Assembly: GCF_900637055.1 (NCBI RefSeq)
Contig: NZ_LR134338.1
Coordinates: forward strand, 6,163,501-6,227,500
Reading direction: 5' to 3'
Source: Brevibacillus brevis
GTDB taxonomy: Bacteria > Bacillota > Bacilli > Brevibacillales > Brevibacillaceae
Length of the DNA stretch: 64,000 nt
Made by a program: the position numbers and the translations under genes. Positions 42,176-51,332 of this stretch are shown piece after piece (the stretch's first letter is position 1; every line of letters begins with the position of its first letter). The notes under the pieces are model-generated. The model did not search any database and was not told the origin of the DNA. It saw only the letters and a list, made by a program, of their open reading frames with translations.

Positions 42176-44911
42176 CTACGGCATCTCGCTGCCCTCGAAA
42201 AATTCCGTTCTGTCAAAACGACCGCGCATCCATTTGTACGTGTCATCATAGATGGCGCGCTTGACAGGGTCCGTGCTCTTGACAGACTCTAGCAATGTCT
42301 TGGAGCCGAAGTAGTAAGCGTGCACGTTGTTTTTATCCATCCCCAGCTTGTGGGTGGCAACTAACTGATTGTAGTAGGTCTGATAGAACTTCGGATCGTT
42401 GTACATCTTCCAGTCGCCTTCGATCTCGATGTCCATGTCGTACTTGTTGACGACCTCCAGTACCCCTTGAATACGGTCAATTCCTACCGGCTTGTCGCTG
42501 TAATAGCTCGGCTGCAGGAACGCCTTATCGAAATAAAGAGATTTCCACTCGGACACTCCCGGTGAACCGAAATACGGAATCCAATAGTAGCGCAACGCTT
42601 CGTCATGCACCATGCTACCCATGTCACGAATCAATTGGCGTTCTTTCGGCGCACTATCCTCCACCAGCTCATGGAACCAATAGATTCCTTCCAGCTTCAG
42701 ATAGGCGTATCCTTCCTTGTTCCAGCGCTTCATGAGCTCCTGGAAGTACCATTCCAACGCAGCTTTGCGGTTCAGATACGCTTGCTCTTCCCCAATTCCC
42801 GCAGGGCTAAAGGAGAGGGATGGTTTCTTTTCATCCAGCTGGCCAAAATTGGTCTGATTGGCATTCGGATACGGCAGCGCCAGCACGACATTTTCCTGCG
42901 TCGGTGTTGTATACAGTGTTCCGCGCAGGCGGTTGTACTCCCGCATAGCCTGGTTGAGAGCGTCGAGCTGCTTGTTCGATCCGAACAAATCATTCATATA
43001 CTTTGTCCAGCTTTCCTTCGTTGCCGGAATGGTCTGATACGGCAGGAACAGAATCGTGTCAAACATCTGGTCACGCATATAACCATCTACGGTGCGGTAG
43101 CCAACCATCGGGAGGAAATCCTCTTTGGTCCAAGTCCCGAGTTCGCCATGCTCTCCGGTATAAGCAAGCAGCATATTTTCCACACGACGCCCTGCTTGTT
43201 TGGCTTCTTCCAGCTTCGCCGGGTTTGGAGGCGGCAGCAAGACAGCGCCATTATCCCACTCGCTATCCGATTTTGCCCATACCTCCAGCTGACGAGCGAA
43301 CGTAAATACTTTCACCGGGAAGGCTACCCGGACATAGCGGGTGTTAACGTCAGGCAAGGTCACGCTCAACGTGCGTGTAACGAGCTTGTCCTCTTTGGCG
43401 GAAACATCGTGAATGGCTCTTCCCGCATACGACCACACTTTCCCGTCGCGAGACACCTCGACTTCCATGTATTCTGGCATCGTGATGCCCGATGTCTTCT
43501 GCTGCTTAAACGTCAGCGCAACTCTCTCCAATGGCTTCGCCTCGTCGAGTTCAACGGTTACCTTGCGCCCAAACTGACGGTGGTAACCCGTCCAGTCTTC
43601 CGTAGGCGTAACAAGTCCGCCTACTGGACCCGGATACTGCTTCTCCAGCTCTTGGAAATACGAGTCTGGCGTTCCAAAAGTAGTAACAGATGTATAACTG
43701 CCTGGTGCGATATTGACCAGTTCGTCCCTCTCTGCTGGCTCCTCCGCCTCTTCTTCTGGATCAGCAGGCTTCGTTGCATCCGTTTCGGTTGCTCCTTTGT
43801 CTGCTTCTGGCTTTTCTCCCTCTACTACCGTCTTGCTTTCATCGACTTTCGTTGCCGAGTCATTGGAGGAAGTCACCGGTGCAGTCTTTGGCGTGTCCTC
43901 TGCCTTTTCGACAGCTGGCTTACCAGCGTCCTTGATCTCAACCGGAATCGTCGTCGTTTTGTAGCCGACTGTCACCGTGAGATTTCCTTTTCCTGCTGTA
44001 GGACCAGCAATAAAGGTTCCGTCTGCCGAAATGGTTCCCAGCTCGGGACGATCAAATGCGAAAATGGGTGTAAAGGGCAGCTCATCTCCGCCAATGCTGC
44101 TTACCTTCAAGCGTTGGCTCGTGCCAGCAGCCAAACTCAGCCGCTCTACATCTACCTTGTATTTCACCTGTTCTGCTTGCTGGTAGCGTGCATCCAAGAC
44201 ACGCTCAGCGATCACAGCAGCCTCCGCACGTGTGACAGTTCCTGCCGGATTAAACTTGCCGCCTGCACCTTGCATCCAGCGCTGATTCGTCACTTCTTCC
44301 ACAGCCGTTTTGGCGTAGTCGGCGATTTCTTCTTCATCGCTGTATGCAACAGGAGTCTGGCCTGCCACTTTGGTTACAGAGCCCTCTTTCATTAAGCGAG
44401 ACAGCATGACAGCCAGCTCTTGTCGTGTAAGCGGGTCTAGAGCACCCATGGTATGCTCACTTCTGCCGTTCATCACACCCAACTCAGAGAGTCCATAAAC
44501 GTACGGTGCATAAGGACTTTCAAACGGTACATCTTCAAAAGCTGCATCCTCGATTTCTGTTGGTTGAAGACCGATTACTTTTGTCAAAAGCACGGCAATA
44601 TCCTGTCGAGAAATCGTGTTTTGCGGGTTGAAGCGGTTATCTCCCTGACCACTGATCATATGCAGGGCTGCGAGTCTGTTTACGGCTTTACTGGCGTAGC
44701 TGTTGCCCAAATCCGTAAACTCCGTGTGCGCTTCTTCTTTTTTATTGAACTGCTCTTCCAGCTTCTTGGTCTCTTCTGCTGGTTTCTCGCTCTCCACCGC
44801 CGGTTTCTCTGGCTCTGTTGCAGCATGAGTCAACGGCGTGCTTTGGACCAGTAATGTAGTCGCTGCCAATAAAGCGGCCAGCATTCTGCTCCCGAATCTT
44901 TTCTTGCTCAT
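42176..44911 (-). CDS. SLH-anchored surface protein with DUF4855 domain
   Basis: 911 residues, with GGAGGAG before the ATG. A signal peptide (RMLAALLAATTLLVQSTPLTHA) is followed by three SLH repeats: FTDLGNSYASKAVNRLAALHMISGQGDNRFNP, FEDVPFESPYAPYVYGLSELGVMNGR and YSDEEEIADYAKTAVEEVTNQRWMQGAGGKFNP. A charged linker rich in Glu, Lys and Ala comes next. A discoidin-like beta domain covers about 420-560 (PLERVALTFKQQKTSGITMPEYMEVEVSRDGKVWSY), and the DUF4855 domain about 580-900 (MLLAYTGEHGELGTWTKEDFLPMVGYRTVDGYMRDQ). DUF4855 proteins are surface proteins of unknown activity, often associated with carbohydrate binding or hydrolysis. SLH repeats tie it to the wall. Confidence 0.88.
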   Translation of the reverse strand: MSKKRFGSRMLAALLAATTLLVQSTPLTHAATEPEKPAVESEKPAEETKKLEEQFNKKEEAHTEFTDLGNSYASKAVNRLAALHMISGQGDNRFNPQNTISRQDIAVLLTKVIGLQPTEIEDAAFEDVPFESPYAPYVYGLSELGVMNGRSEHTMGALDPLTRQELAVMLSRLMKEGSVTKVAGQTPVAYSDEEEIADYAKTAVEEVTNQRWMQGAGGKFNPAGTVTRAEAAVIAERVLDARYQQAEQVKYKVDVERLSLAAGTSQRLKVSSIGGDELPFTPIFAFDRPELGTISADGTFIAGPTAGKGNLTVTVGYKTTTIPVEIKDAGKPAVEKAEDTPKTAPVTSSNDSATKVDESKTVVEGEKPEADKGATETDATKPADPEEEAEEPAERDELVNIAPGSYTSVTTFGTPDSYFQELEKQYPGPVGGLVTPTEDWTGYHRQFGRKVTVELDEAKPLERVALTFKQQKTSGITMPEYMEVEVSRDGKVWSYAGRAIHDVSAKEDKLVTRTLSVTLPDVNTRYVRVAFPVKVFTFARQLEVWAKSDSEWDNGAVLLPPPNPAKLEEAKQAGRRVENMLLAYTGEHGELGTWTKEDFLPMVGYRTVDGYMRDQMFDTILFLPYQTIPATKESWTKYMNDLFGSNKQLDALNQAMREYNRLRGTLYTTPTQENVVLALPYPNANQTNFGQLDEKKPSLSFSPAGIGEEQAYLNRKAALEWYFQELMKRWNKEGYAYLKLEGIYWFHELVEDSAPKERQLIRDMGSMVHDEALRYYWIPYFGSPGVSEWKSLYFDKAFLQPSYYSDKPVGIDRIQGVLEVVNKYDMDIEIEGDWKMYNDPKFYQTYYNQLVATHKLGMDKNNVHAYYFGSKTLLESVKSTDPVKRAIYDDTYKWMRGRFDRTEFFEGSEMP

Positions 44912-44986
44912 TGCATTTTCTCCTCCAATTATGCCCCTTCTGTACGAGGTGGTTCAAAAAGTCATCCGTTGAACACACCCTTATGT

Positions 44987-46144
44987 CTACTCGGTTGGGG
45001 TAACCATTGGTCCGCGCGGCGGTCTAGGTCCGAAAAACTGATAGTAATCTACCTTGATATTTCCGTTGTAGAGCTTGCGCTTTTTGCTTGCTGTACGACC
45101 AAAATGCTCCTCAAACTGTTCGTCGGAGGTAATAATGTAGAAAGACCACGTATCCATGGCAGCAAAGGTTTTCCCCATTTCGCCATACATCTTGGCAACC
45201 TGCTTCCATTCTCCCAAGCGCTCCCCATAAGGTGGGTTGCAAATCAAGTAGCCGTACTTACGCTTGGTTCGCACATCCCGCACATCCATGCGCTGAAAAT
45301 GAATCAGGTCATCTACACCAGCCTCAGTCGCGTTGCGGCGGGCAATTTTCAGGATCTCGTCATCCATATCTGTCCCGATAATCTCCAGTTTTTGATCATA
45401 GCGCGCCAAATCATGCGTTTCTGCGCGAGCTTCGCGCCAAGCTGTTTTCGGAATAATAGGCCACGACTCCGAGACAAATTCGCGGTTCATCCCTGGAGCG
45501 ATGTTTTGTCCGATCAACGCCGCCTCAATCGGAAGTGTACCCGATCCACAGAATGGGTCCATGAATACCCGATCAGGCTTCCAGCGAGACAGCATAATCA
45601 TCGCCGCAGCCATCGTTTCCTTCAGTGGCGCTTGTCCGATCAATTCCCGGTAGCCGCGCTTGTGCAGGCCCGGTCCTGACGTATCGATCGTCAGCGTCGC
45701 CACATCCTTGAGCAGTGCCACTTCAATCTTGTACAGTGGTCCTTGCTCATCGAACCACTCGCGATTGTAGGTCTTTTTCAGACTTTCTACGACTGCCTTT
45801 TTCACGATCGCTTGGCAATCCGGCACACTGAACAAGGTAGATTTAACCGATTTCCCTTCTACAGGAAACGTCCCGTCCTCTGTGATCCAATCGGCCCACG
45901 GCAGTGCCTTTGTCTTTTCAAACAGCTCGTCAAACGTAGTCGCTTTGAACTCCCCTATCTTAAGACGCACGCGGTCGGCAGTTCGTAACCACAAATTTGT
46001 GCGGGGAATCGCAGAAATATCTGCGGTGAACGTTACCTTACCGTTTTCCACCTGTACCGGTCCGTATCCGAGGGCCTTCACCTCTTCTGCTACTACTGAT
46101 TCCAAACCAAAAGTCGCCGTAGCGATCAATTCCACTTTTTGCAT
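44987..46144 (-). CDS. ypsC: THUMP-domain rRNA methyltransferase (YpsC/RlmL type)
   Basis: 385 residues. The N-terminal ferredoxin-like/THUMP region runs about 1-160 (ELIATATFGLESVVAEEVKALGY). The SAM-binding methyltransferase part follows, with DPFCGSGTLPIEAALIG near 195, IIGTDMDDEILKIARRNA near 255 and the catalytic NPPYGERLGE near 305. Length and order match Bacillus YpsC and the N-terminal half of E. coli RlmL, which makes m2G in 23S rRNA. It is a single gene. Confidence 0.92.
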   Translation of the reverse strand: MQKVELIATATFGLESVVAEEVKALGYGPVQVENGKVTFTADISAIPRTNLWLRTADRVRLKIGEFKATTFDELFEKTKALPWADWITEDGTFPVEGKSVKSTLFSVPDCQAIVKKAVVESLKKTYNREWFDEQGPLYKIEVALLKDVATLTIDTSGPGLHKRGYRELIGQAPLKETMAAAMIMLSRWKPDRVFMDPFCGSGTLPIEAALIGQNIAPGMNREFVSESWPIIPKTAWREARAETHDLARYDQKLEIIGTDMDDEILKIARRNATEAGVDDLIHFQRMDVRDVRTKRKYGYLICNPPYGERLGEWKQVAKMYGEMGKTFAAMDTWSFYIITSDEQFEEHFGRTASKKRKLYNGNIKVDYYQFFGPRPPRGPMVTPTE

Positions 46145-46345
46145 ATGTAATCTCCTGTCCGTCCAATAATCCTTCGGGCGATGCCCTGATCCTACTACCT
46201 ATATTATATTACCCCATTTACTAATAGCGTTGGTAAACTTGTCTAAATTGAAACGACCCCTCACCAAAAACAGTGAAGGGTACGGCATGCGAATCATCCA
46301 TATGGGAAATCCTACAAAAAACTTTGCGTACGGGAGGGAGTCCGC

Positions 46346-47152
46346 ATGCCAGAATTACCTGAGATGGAGACCTATCGCCGACTGCTGCAGGAGAAAATCG
46401 GTGGCGGAACGATTACAGCCTCACACGTTCAGCGGGAAAAAACAATCAATCTGCCGCCTGCGGAATTTGTTCGTCTTTTGCAAGGCAATCGCCTGACGCT
46501 TGTCGACCGACGTGGCAAGCATATTCTCTTCCATCTGGAAAGTGGGCATGTCCTGCTGCTTCATCTGATGCTGGGCGGCTTTCTATACCTGGGCTCGTCG
46601 GAAGACAAGCTGAAAAGAACCGCTCAAGTGACTCTTGCCTTTGGAGAACGCCTCTTATATTTTCATGGCCTCCGTTTAGGCTACCTGCACTTGCTCACCA
46701 ACGTTCAGATCGACGAAAAACTGGCTCCACTCGGTCCCGAGCCATTGGACCCGCTGTTTACCTTTACCCGATTTACGGAGCTGCTCGCTGACAAGCGCAG
46801 TGTCCTCAAAACAGCATTAGTCAATCAGCATTGGCTGGCAGGCATCGGAAACTGCTATGCGGACGAAATCTGCTTTCATGCCGCCATCCTGCCTACACGG
46901 ACGATCCCGACGCTTTCTTTCGAGGAACAAAAACGACTGTATCATTCCATGCAAACCGTACTCAAAGAAGCCATACGATTCGGCGGTTACATGCAGCCGC
47001 TTTTTCAAGGCGATTCCCTGACAGGCGGCTTCGATGAACGCTGCCAGGTATACGATCGCGGCGGAGAGCCTTGCCCACGCTGTGGACAGCCTATCGAAAA
47101 GAGCGAGCTCTCCTCCCGCAAAGTATTCGCCTGCACGAACTGCCAGCATTGA
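46346..47152 (+). CDS. formamidopyrimidine-DNA glycosylase family protein (Fpg/MutM paralogue)
   Basis: 268 residues. The mature N-terminus PELPEMET supplies the catalytic Pro and Glu. GIGNCYADEICFHA near 170 is the helix-two-turn-helix, and the C-terminal zinc finger has CPRCG and CTNCQH with the Arg of SSRKVFAC in place. The enzyme removes oxidised purines or pyrimidines and nicks the strand. The start is supported by GGGAGGGAG. Divergence from canonical MutM (for example DRRGKHILF) suggests a second paralogue with another preference. Confidence 0.9.
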   Translation: MPELPEMETYRRLLQEKIGGGTITASHVQREKTINLPPAEFVRLLQGNRLTLVDRRGKHILFHLESGHVLLLHLMLGGFLYLGSSEDKLKRTAQVTLAFGERLLYFHGLRLGYLHLLTNVQIDEKLAPLGPEPLDPLFTFTRFTELLADKRSVLKTALVNQHWLAGIGNCYADEICFHAAILPTRTIPTLSFEEQKRLYHSMQTVLKEAIRFGGYMQPLFQGDSLTGGFDERCQVYDRGGEPCPRCGQPIEKSELSSRKVFACTNCQH

Positions 47153-47170
47153 CAGAAGCGTATTCACTCC

Positions 47171-48079
47171 TTAGACGACAGGGGTCTGTGCGGCTTCCAT
47201 CTGCTTGATCATAAACACCTGCTCCGTCTCGGAAGGACCGAATCCCGCCGCTTGCAGTATTTCGACAAGCAAGGTATCTGCCGCACGCAAATTAAACGTA
47301 GATCGGCGGCAATCGCGCTCAAGCGGCCCATACACATGCGCGAGTGCGGTTTTCAAAATATCTTGTGCATCAGGATGCTCTGGCTGCGCTACACATTGAC
47401 GCAGCACGATCCCACTCACTTTGCCTTCTTCGTTTATCGAACACTTGTACATCGCATAGCCGACCGCCTGACCCTCTCTGTCTTCTACGAGCAGAGCCTG
47501 CGCATCTCGCAAGTTCAGCCAGTAATTTTGCCAAGGGACATCGGTCACGTAAAACGGCAGCATAGCGGCTTCCTGGGCCAAAATGCGCCGAACCCGATAC
47601 TCAGCCTGTACATTCGTCTGAAAGACATTCTCTGCCAGCGGTCCACTCTGTTGCAAAAACAACAGACGATCCACAACGTCATAGCCTTTTTGCTCATACA
47701 AGGCAATCGCTTTGGTATTTTGGCTCAATGCCTCCAAGGTAGCTACTTCCACTCCAGCTTCCCGGTATAATTCCAATGTTGCCTCAATCAGTTGCTTCCC
47801 TACTCCTTGTCGACGATATTCCGTGGCGACACCCGTTCCACCATTCCACGCGACTTTTTTCCCTGCAATGGTCCTCATCCCGCTGGCTACTACGCCAATC
47901 GGCTCTGTGCCATCAAAAGCAACCACAGACAGGGACAGCACGTATCCCTCGCCTCCCAGTCGCTGGACAAGCATTTCTTCTGTCATCGTAAACTCGATAA
48001 AATAGCCTTCAAATCCTCGGTTCCACGCTTTGGTCACTTCTGCAAAGGTACAGTCGCTCATCCGTATGATGGTAATCAT
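47171..48079 (-). CDS. GNAT-family N-acetyltransferase
   Basis: 302 residues with one complete GNAT acetyl-CoA site (EYRRQGVGKQLIEATLELYREAGVEVATLEALSQNTKAIALYEQKGY, about 85-135) and a second, degenerate GNAT-like half (about 160-290: DAQALLVEDREGQAVGYAMYK). Two-domain GNATs of this kind act on small molecules or peptides. The substrate is unknown. Its stop faces the Fpg-like gene 18 bases away; the two converge. Confidence 0.85.
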   Translation of the reverse strand: MITIIRMSDCTFAEVTKAWNRGFEGYFIEFTMTEEMLVQRLGGEGYVLSLSVVAFDGTEPIGVVASGMRTIAGKKVAWNGGTGVATEYRRQGVGKQLIEATLELYREAGVEVATLEALSQNTKAIALYEQKGYDVVDRLLFLQQSGPLAENVFQTNVQAEYRVRRILAQEAAMLPFYVTDVPWQNYWLNLRDAQALLVEDREGQAVGYAMYKCSINEEGKVSGIVLRQCVAQPEHPDAQDILKTALAHVYGPLERDCRRSTFNLRAADTLLVEILQAAGFGPSETEQVFMIKQMEAAQTPVV

Positions 48080-48222
48080 GGTATCACCTTCCTGGTTTTT
48101 AATAAAATTATTTTAATCAATAAAATCTAAAAATTCAATCATCTATGAACGCTTTCTCCAGCTTTGTCACCTACACGCCTGACATGGTAATATGAAAAAA
48201 ATCACTTACTCGGGAGGTTCCT

Positions 48223-48627
48223 ATGCGCAAACAGCTTACGGTTGGCTCGCTCATACCTGGACGATCTGACGTACAAATGTCGAGTCCGGCTCCCGTTCCC
48301 GTGCATGCGTCGTTGAAAAAAGCAGAATTGAATACGACTCGCCCCCAATCAGAGCAGAAGCTCGTACAGGTGAAGCAACGCTCACAAACGATGCCAGTCC
48401 GGTACACCCCCTCCGAGACACTATTACAAGCTGCAATTACGCAAGAGCAACCCATCGCATACAAATGCCAACAAGGGCATTGCGGCAAGTGCAGTGTGCA
48501 GATCGTAGCTGGTGCATCATTACTCGATACCCCAAGCGGACAGGAAAAAGCAAAGCTGGGGGAAAAACTCACTACAGGCTATCGCCTCGCTTGTCAGAGC
48601 ACATTTCGCTCTTCGATTCCTACATAG
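48223..48627 (+). CDS. 2Fe-2S ferredoxin with N-terminal extension
   Basis: 134 residues, with GGGAGGTTCC before the ATG. The plant-type cluster motif CQQGHCGKC (C-x4-C-x2-C) near 84 and the fourth Cys in RLACQST near 125 are intact. The first ~45 residues are Pro/Ser/basic-rich (VGSLIPGRSDVQMSSPAPVPVHAS), longer than typical ferredoxins and probably unstructured. It is an electron carrier; the partner is unknown. It lies 33 bases upstream of thiN. Confidence 0.85.
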   Translation: MRKQLTVGSLIPGRSDVQMSSPAPVPVHASLKKAELNTTRPQSEQKLVQVKQRSQTMPVRYTPSETLLQAAITQEQPIAYKCQQGHCGKCSVQIVAGASLLDTPSGQEKAKLGEKLTTGYRLACQSTFRSSIPT

Positions 48628-48660
48628 AGGTTATTTCTAATAGAAAAAGGTGGCCGTAGC

Positions 48661-49302
48661 ATGAATCCTACACGCATCCTACTATTCGCAGGGGGCAATC
48701 TGGGCAACTGGGCGATCCAAGAGATTCGTGAAAATGATTGGCTCGTCGGCGTTGACAGAGGTGCCTTGTTCCTCGTTCGCAACGGTCTTGTGCCAAGATT
48801 GTCGATCGGTGACTTTGATTCTGTCAGTACCGAGGAAATGGCAGAAATTGAACGACACAGTATCCACGTCTCCTCCTGCGATCCCGTAATGAAAGATTTG
48901 ACCGATACAGAAATGGCCCTTACTTGGGCAATAGAGCAACAGCCGGAGGAAATCGTGCTGCTCGGTGTGCTCGGCTCTCGTTTTGACCACATGCTGGCAA
49001 ATGTACACTTGCTGAACAAAGTTTTGCAGACGGGCATCAGCTGCTGCATCCTCGACGAGACCAATGAAATCCGGCTGATTGACCGCCATAGTACGATAGA
49101 GCAGAATCATTTTGAGCATATCTCTCTACTGCCTCTTACACCGGAAGTAACAGGGATTACCTTGACCGGATTCCTCTATCCGTTGAAGGACGCCACCCTG
49201 CGGATCGGCGACACGCTTGGCATCAGCAATCTGCTGACGGAACAGACTGGAACGATCACGATTCAAACAGGCAAGCTGCTCGTTGTCAAAAGCAAAGACT
49301 GA
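48661..49302 (+). CDS. thiN: thiamine pyrophosphokinase
   Basis: 213 residues, with AAGGTGGCC before the ATG. Motifs VDRGALFLVRNGLVPRLSIGDFDSVS (about 30-55) and PVMKDLTDTEMALTWAIE (about 78-95), plus LGVLGSRFDHMLANVHLL, are those of ThiN/TPK, which transfers pyrophosphate from ATP to thiamine to give the coenzyme. No TPP riboswitch is visible upstream, so it is probably constitutive. The large structured element B follows it. Confidence 0.93.
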   Translation: MNPTRILLFAGGNLGNWAIQEIRENDWLVGVDRGALFLVRNGLVPRLSIGDFDSVSTEEMAEIERHSIHVSSCDPVMKDLTDTEMALTWAIEQQPEEIVLLGVLGSRFDHMLANVHLLNKVLQTGISCCILDETNEIRLIDRHSTIEQNHFEHISLLPLTPEVTGITLTGFLYPLKDATLRIGDTLGISNLLTEQTGTITIQTGKLLVVKSKD

Positions 49303-49329
49303 TTTGGTTTGAGTCAACATAGTGGAGGA

Positions 49330-49537
49330 GAAGAAAAAGCACAGTTCTCTTCGACTCTGACACCCCAGCATGGGTGATTCACTGCCCGTCTCCACTTCCA
49401 AAAGGGGACCGTCGAGCCAAAGCCACCCTACGGGCGGAAGTTTCTTAAGGAAGAAGTTTTCGACAACCGTGGTCCCCTTTTGGAAGTTCCGACTGGGTAG
49501 GCGCTGTCAAGGTCTACGAGCACTGTGCTTTTTCTTC
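49330..49537. repeat. structured intergenic element, copy B
   Basis: 208 bases in the gene-free stretch 49303-49701. The outer stem is perfect over 16 bases (GAAGAAAAAGCACAGT, 49330-49345, with 49522-49537). The inner stem is perfect over 17 bases (49394-49410 with 49471-49487). The core GATTCACTGCCCG (49376-49388) follows the hairpin CCCAGCATGGG. Within the inner loop GTCGA/TCGAC closes a further fold. Plan and core match copies A, C and D, but arm sequences differ. Confidence 0.85.
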
Positions 49538-49640
49538 TTACCTGCTTTGCCTGTTAAAACTTGGGATGATCAGCCTTGTCCGTATAAACTGAATGTCCAA
49601 TCCTATAAACTCTGCGTTACCACAGTCTTAAAAGTAGAAA

Positions 49641-49674
49641 GGATCTCCAATCTTATGCAATACGTTGGAGATCC
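49641..49674. terminator. terminator between element B and ung
   Basis: GGATCTCCAA and TTGGAGATCC with a 14-base loop are followed by TTTTCTTTTT on the plus strand. The minus side also has a T-containing tail, so it could stop ung. Confidence 0.8.
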
Positions 49675-49701
49675 TTTTCTTTTTCCTGGCTAAAAGAAAG
49701 A

Positions 49702-50391
49702 CTACTCTTCCTCAACCTGCATCGGCAACTGCCAATCAATCTCTTGAAGCCCGCGCGAACGCAAAAACTCGTTGGTCCGCGAAAAAGGACGGCTGCCAAA
49801 AAAGCCGCGATTCGCCGAAAATGGGCTCGGATGCGGGGAGGCGATGACGAAATGCTTGTTTCGATCAATGAATGCCGCCTTCTCCTGCGCATGCTTTCCC
49901 CACAGGATGAAAACGAGTGGAGTCTCCCGGTCGTTCAACAAATGAATAATTCGATCCGTAAACGTCTCCCACCCAATGTCCTTGTGCGAATTCGGAGTGC
50001 CGCGACGAACCGTCAGGACAGTGTTCAGCATCATGACGCCTTGCTTCGCCCAATGGTTCAGATAACCATGCTGGGGAATTTCAAAACCGACATCGCTTTT
50101 CAGCTCTTTGTAGATGTTGACCAAAGACGGCGGCGGCTTGATTCCCGGCTTGACCGAAAAGCTCAATCCATGTGCTTGTCCCGGTCCGTGATACGGGTCC
50201 TGCCCCAAGATCACAACCTTTGCATTCTGATATTCAGTCAGGTGCAGCGCTGTGAATATTTGATACATATCTGGGTAGATTGTCTGCGTCTGATACTCTT
50301 CCTTCAACGTCTGACGAAGCTTTACATAATAGGGCTTCTCGAATTCATCGGCCAATACGGGGGCCCAGTCATTTTGCAATATGGTAGCCAT
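49702..50391 (-). CDS. ung: uracil-DNA glycosylase
   Basis: 229 residues from ATG 50391 (the longer GTG frame at 50400 overlaps its ribosome binding site). The water-activating loop GQDPYHGPGQAHGLSFSV (near 65), the LLNTVLTV segment and the leucine-loop motif SPHPSPFSANRGFFGSRPFS (near 190) are complete. Ung removes uracil from DNA in base excision repair. The gene stands alone between two terminators. Its upstream space (50392-50614) is shared divergently with a small exported-protein gene. Confidence 0.96.
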   Translation of the reverse strand: MATILQNDWAPVLADEFEKPYYVKLRQTLKEEYQTQTIYPDMYQIFTALHLTEYQNAKVVILGQDPYHGPGQAHGLSFSVKPGIKPPPSLVNIYKELKSDVGFEIPQHGYLNHWAKQGVMMLNTVLTVRRGTPNSHKDIGWETFTDRIIHLLNDRETPLVFILWGKHAQEKAAFIDRNKHFVIASPHPSPFSANRGFFGSRPFSRTNEFLRSRGLQEIDWQLPMQVEEE

Positions 50392-50614
50392 GTTCCTCAC
50401 CTTGTCCGCTGTTTTTTTCTACCTTACCACAAACCACCCAATCACTGAACCACTGATTCGAGAACTAGGACTATTCTGATTTAGTCCTATCTTTCCCGCG
50501 ATTCCTAGTCTTTGTTTCCTAGTACCCTCGTTTGATAGCTTTTCTCCTATGATCTTTGACATAATGATTGCTGGGAAGATTTAGAGAAAAGAGAAAGGGA
50601 GAGGGTTTCACATC

Positions 50615-51130
50615 ATGAAATGGGACATCAAGTCATTTTTGGGGGGCATTGTTGTAGGTTCGGTGCTCTTTTCCGGAATTGCCATTGCAGCACCCGCTTT
50701 TCCAGACGCGGAAGAAGGAATGAAAACACCGTTCACCTACTACTTTGACGGGTTGCCAAAATCACCAAACAGCGACGTACAAGGCATCATGTACAAAAAC
50801 TCCGTCTATGTGCCAATCCGCTTCGTAGCAGAGAACCTGAACAAACCGGTCATTTACGATGCGAGAACCAAATCGATTTTCATCGGTAAAATTCCATCAG
50901 CAAAAATGTACTCCAAAATGGAAGCGATCGAGCTGGTGAAAAAGAAATTCGCTGGCAAACTCACTCCAACACATGTAGTCGAGTACGCTCACGACGACGA
51001 AAAAGGTCACTATGTCATCCAAGTGTACCAAACAGTTGTCAACAACTTCCAATCTGGCGACAGCTACACCAGTACGTATGGCTGGTTCGTAGTGAACCCG
51101 AATACCGGGGAAATTAAGTCGTTGTTATAA
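50615..51130 (+). CDS. exported protein with copper-amine-oxidase-type stalk domain
   Basis: 171 residues. A signal/anchor (GGIVVGSVLFSGIAIAAP) is followed by the motif NSVYVPIRFVAENLNKPVIYDARTKSIFIG, typical of the copper amine oxidase N-terminal (stalk) domain. A C-terminal PepSY-like part has GHYVIQVYQTVVNNFQSG and GWFVVNPNTGEIKSLL. Such proteins are common in the Paenibacillaceae envelope, with unknown function. A strong terminator follows. Confidence 0.78.
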   Translation: MKWDIKSFLGGIVVGSVLFSGIAIAAPAFPDAEEGMKTPFTYYFDGLPKSPNSDVQGIMYKNSVYVPIRFVAENLNKPVIYDARTKSIFIGKIPSAKMYSKMEAIELVKKKFAGKLTPTHVVEYAHDDEKGHYVIQVYQTVVNNFQSGDSYTSTYGWFVVNPNTGEIKSLL

Positions 51131-51184
51131 TTTTATTGCACTTATCTATTCGTACGAAAAAGACAGCGGACTAGGGACCCGCTA

Positions 51185-51215
51185 GCACCGGAGGATATCC
51201 TTCCGGTGCCTTTTT
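51185..51215 (+). terminator. terminator of the stalk-domain gene
   Basis: GCACCGGA and TCCGGTGC flank GGATATCCT, itself partly self-complementary, and TTTTT follows. Confidence 0.9.
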
Positions 51216-51332
51216 GTTTTCATGGAAAAATTTAGATTGATTCCCACTTGTCCCATGTGATACGATCTCCCTACAACTATTTAATAAACATTTTTATTTA
51301 CTATTTATTTTATATAAGGAGTGAACTTGTTT

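Noticed and set aside
42605..44395. 596-codon open frame on the plus strand
   Set aside because: Opposite the SLH/DUF4855 gene, with no ribosome binding site and a Cys/Arg/Phe-rich unnatural composition.
49303..49701. plus-strand frame at 49370-49693 as a gene
   Set aside because: It lies across element B, has no ribosome binding site and its product is low in sense (SFLRKKFSTTVVPF and runs of Phe/Leu).
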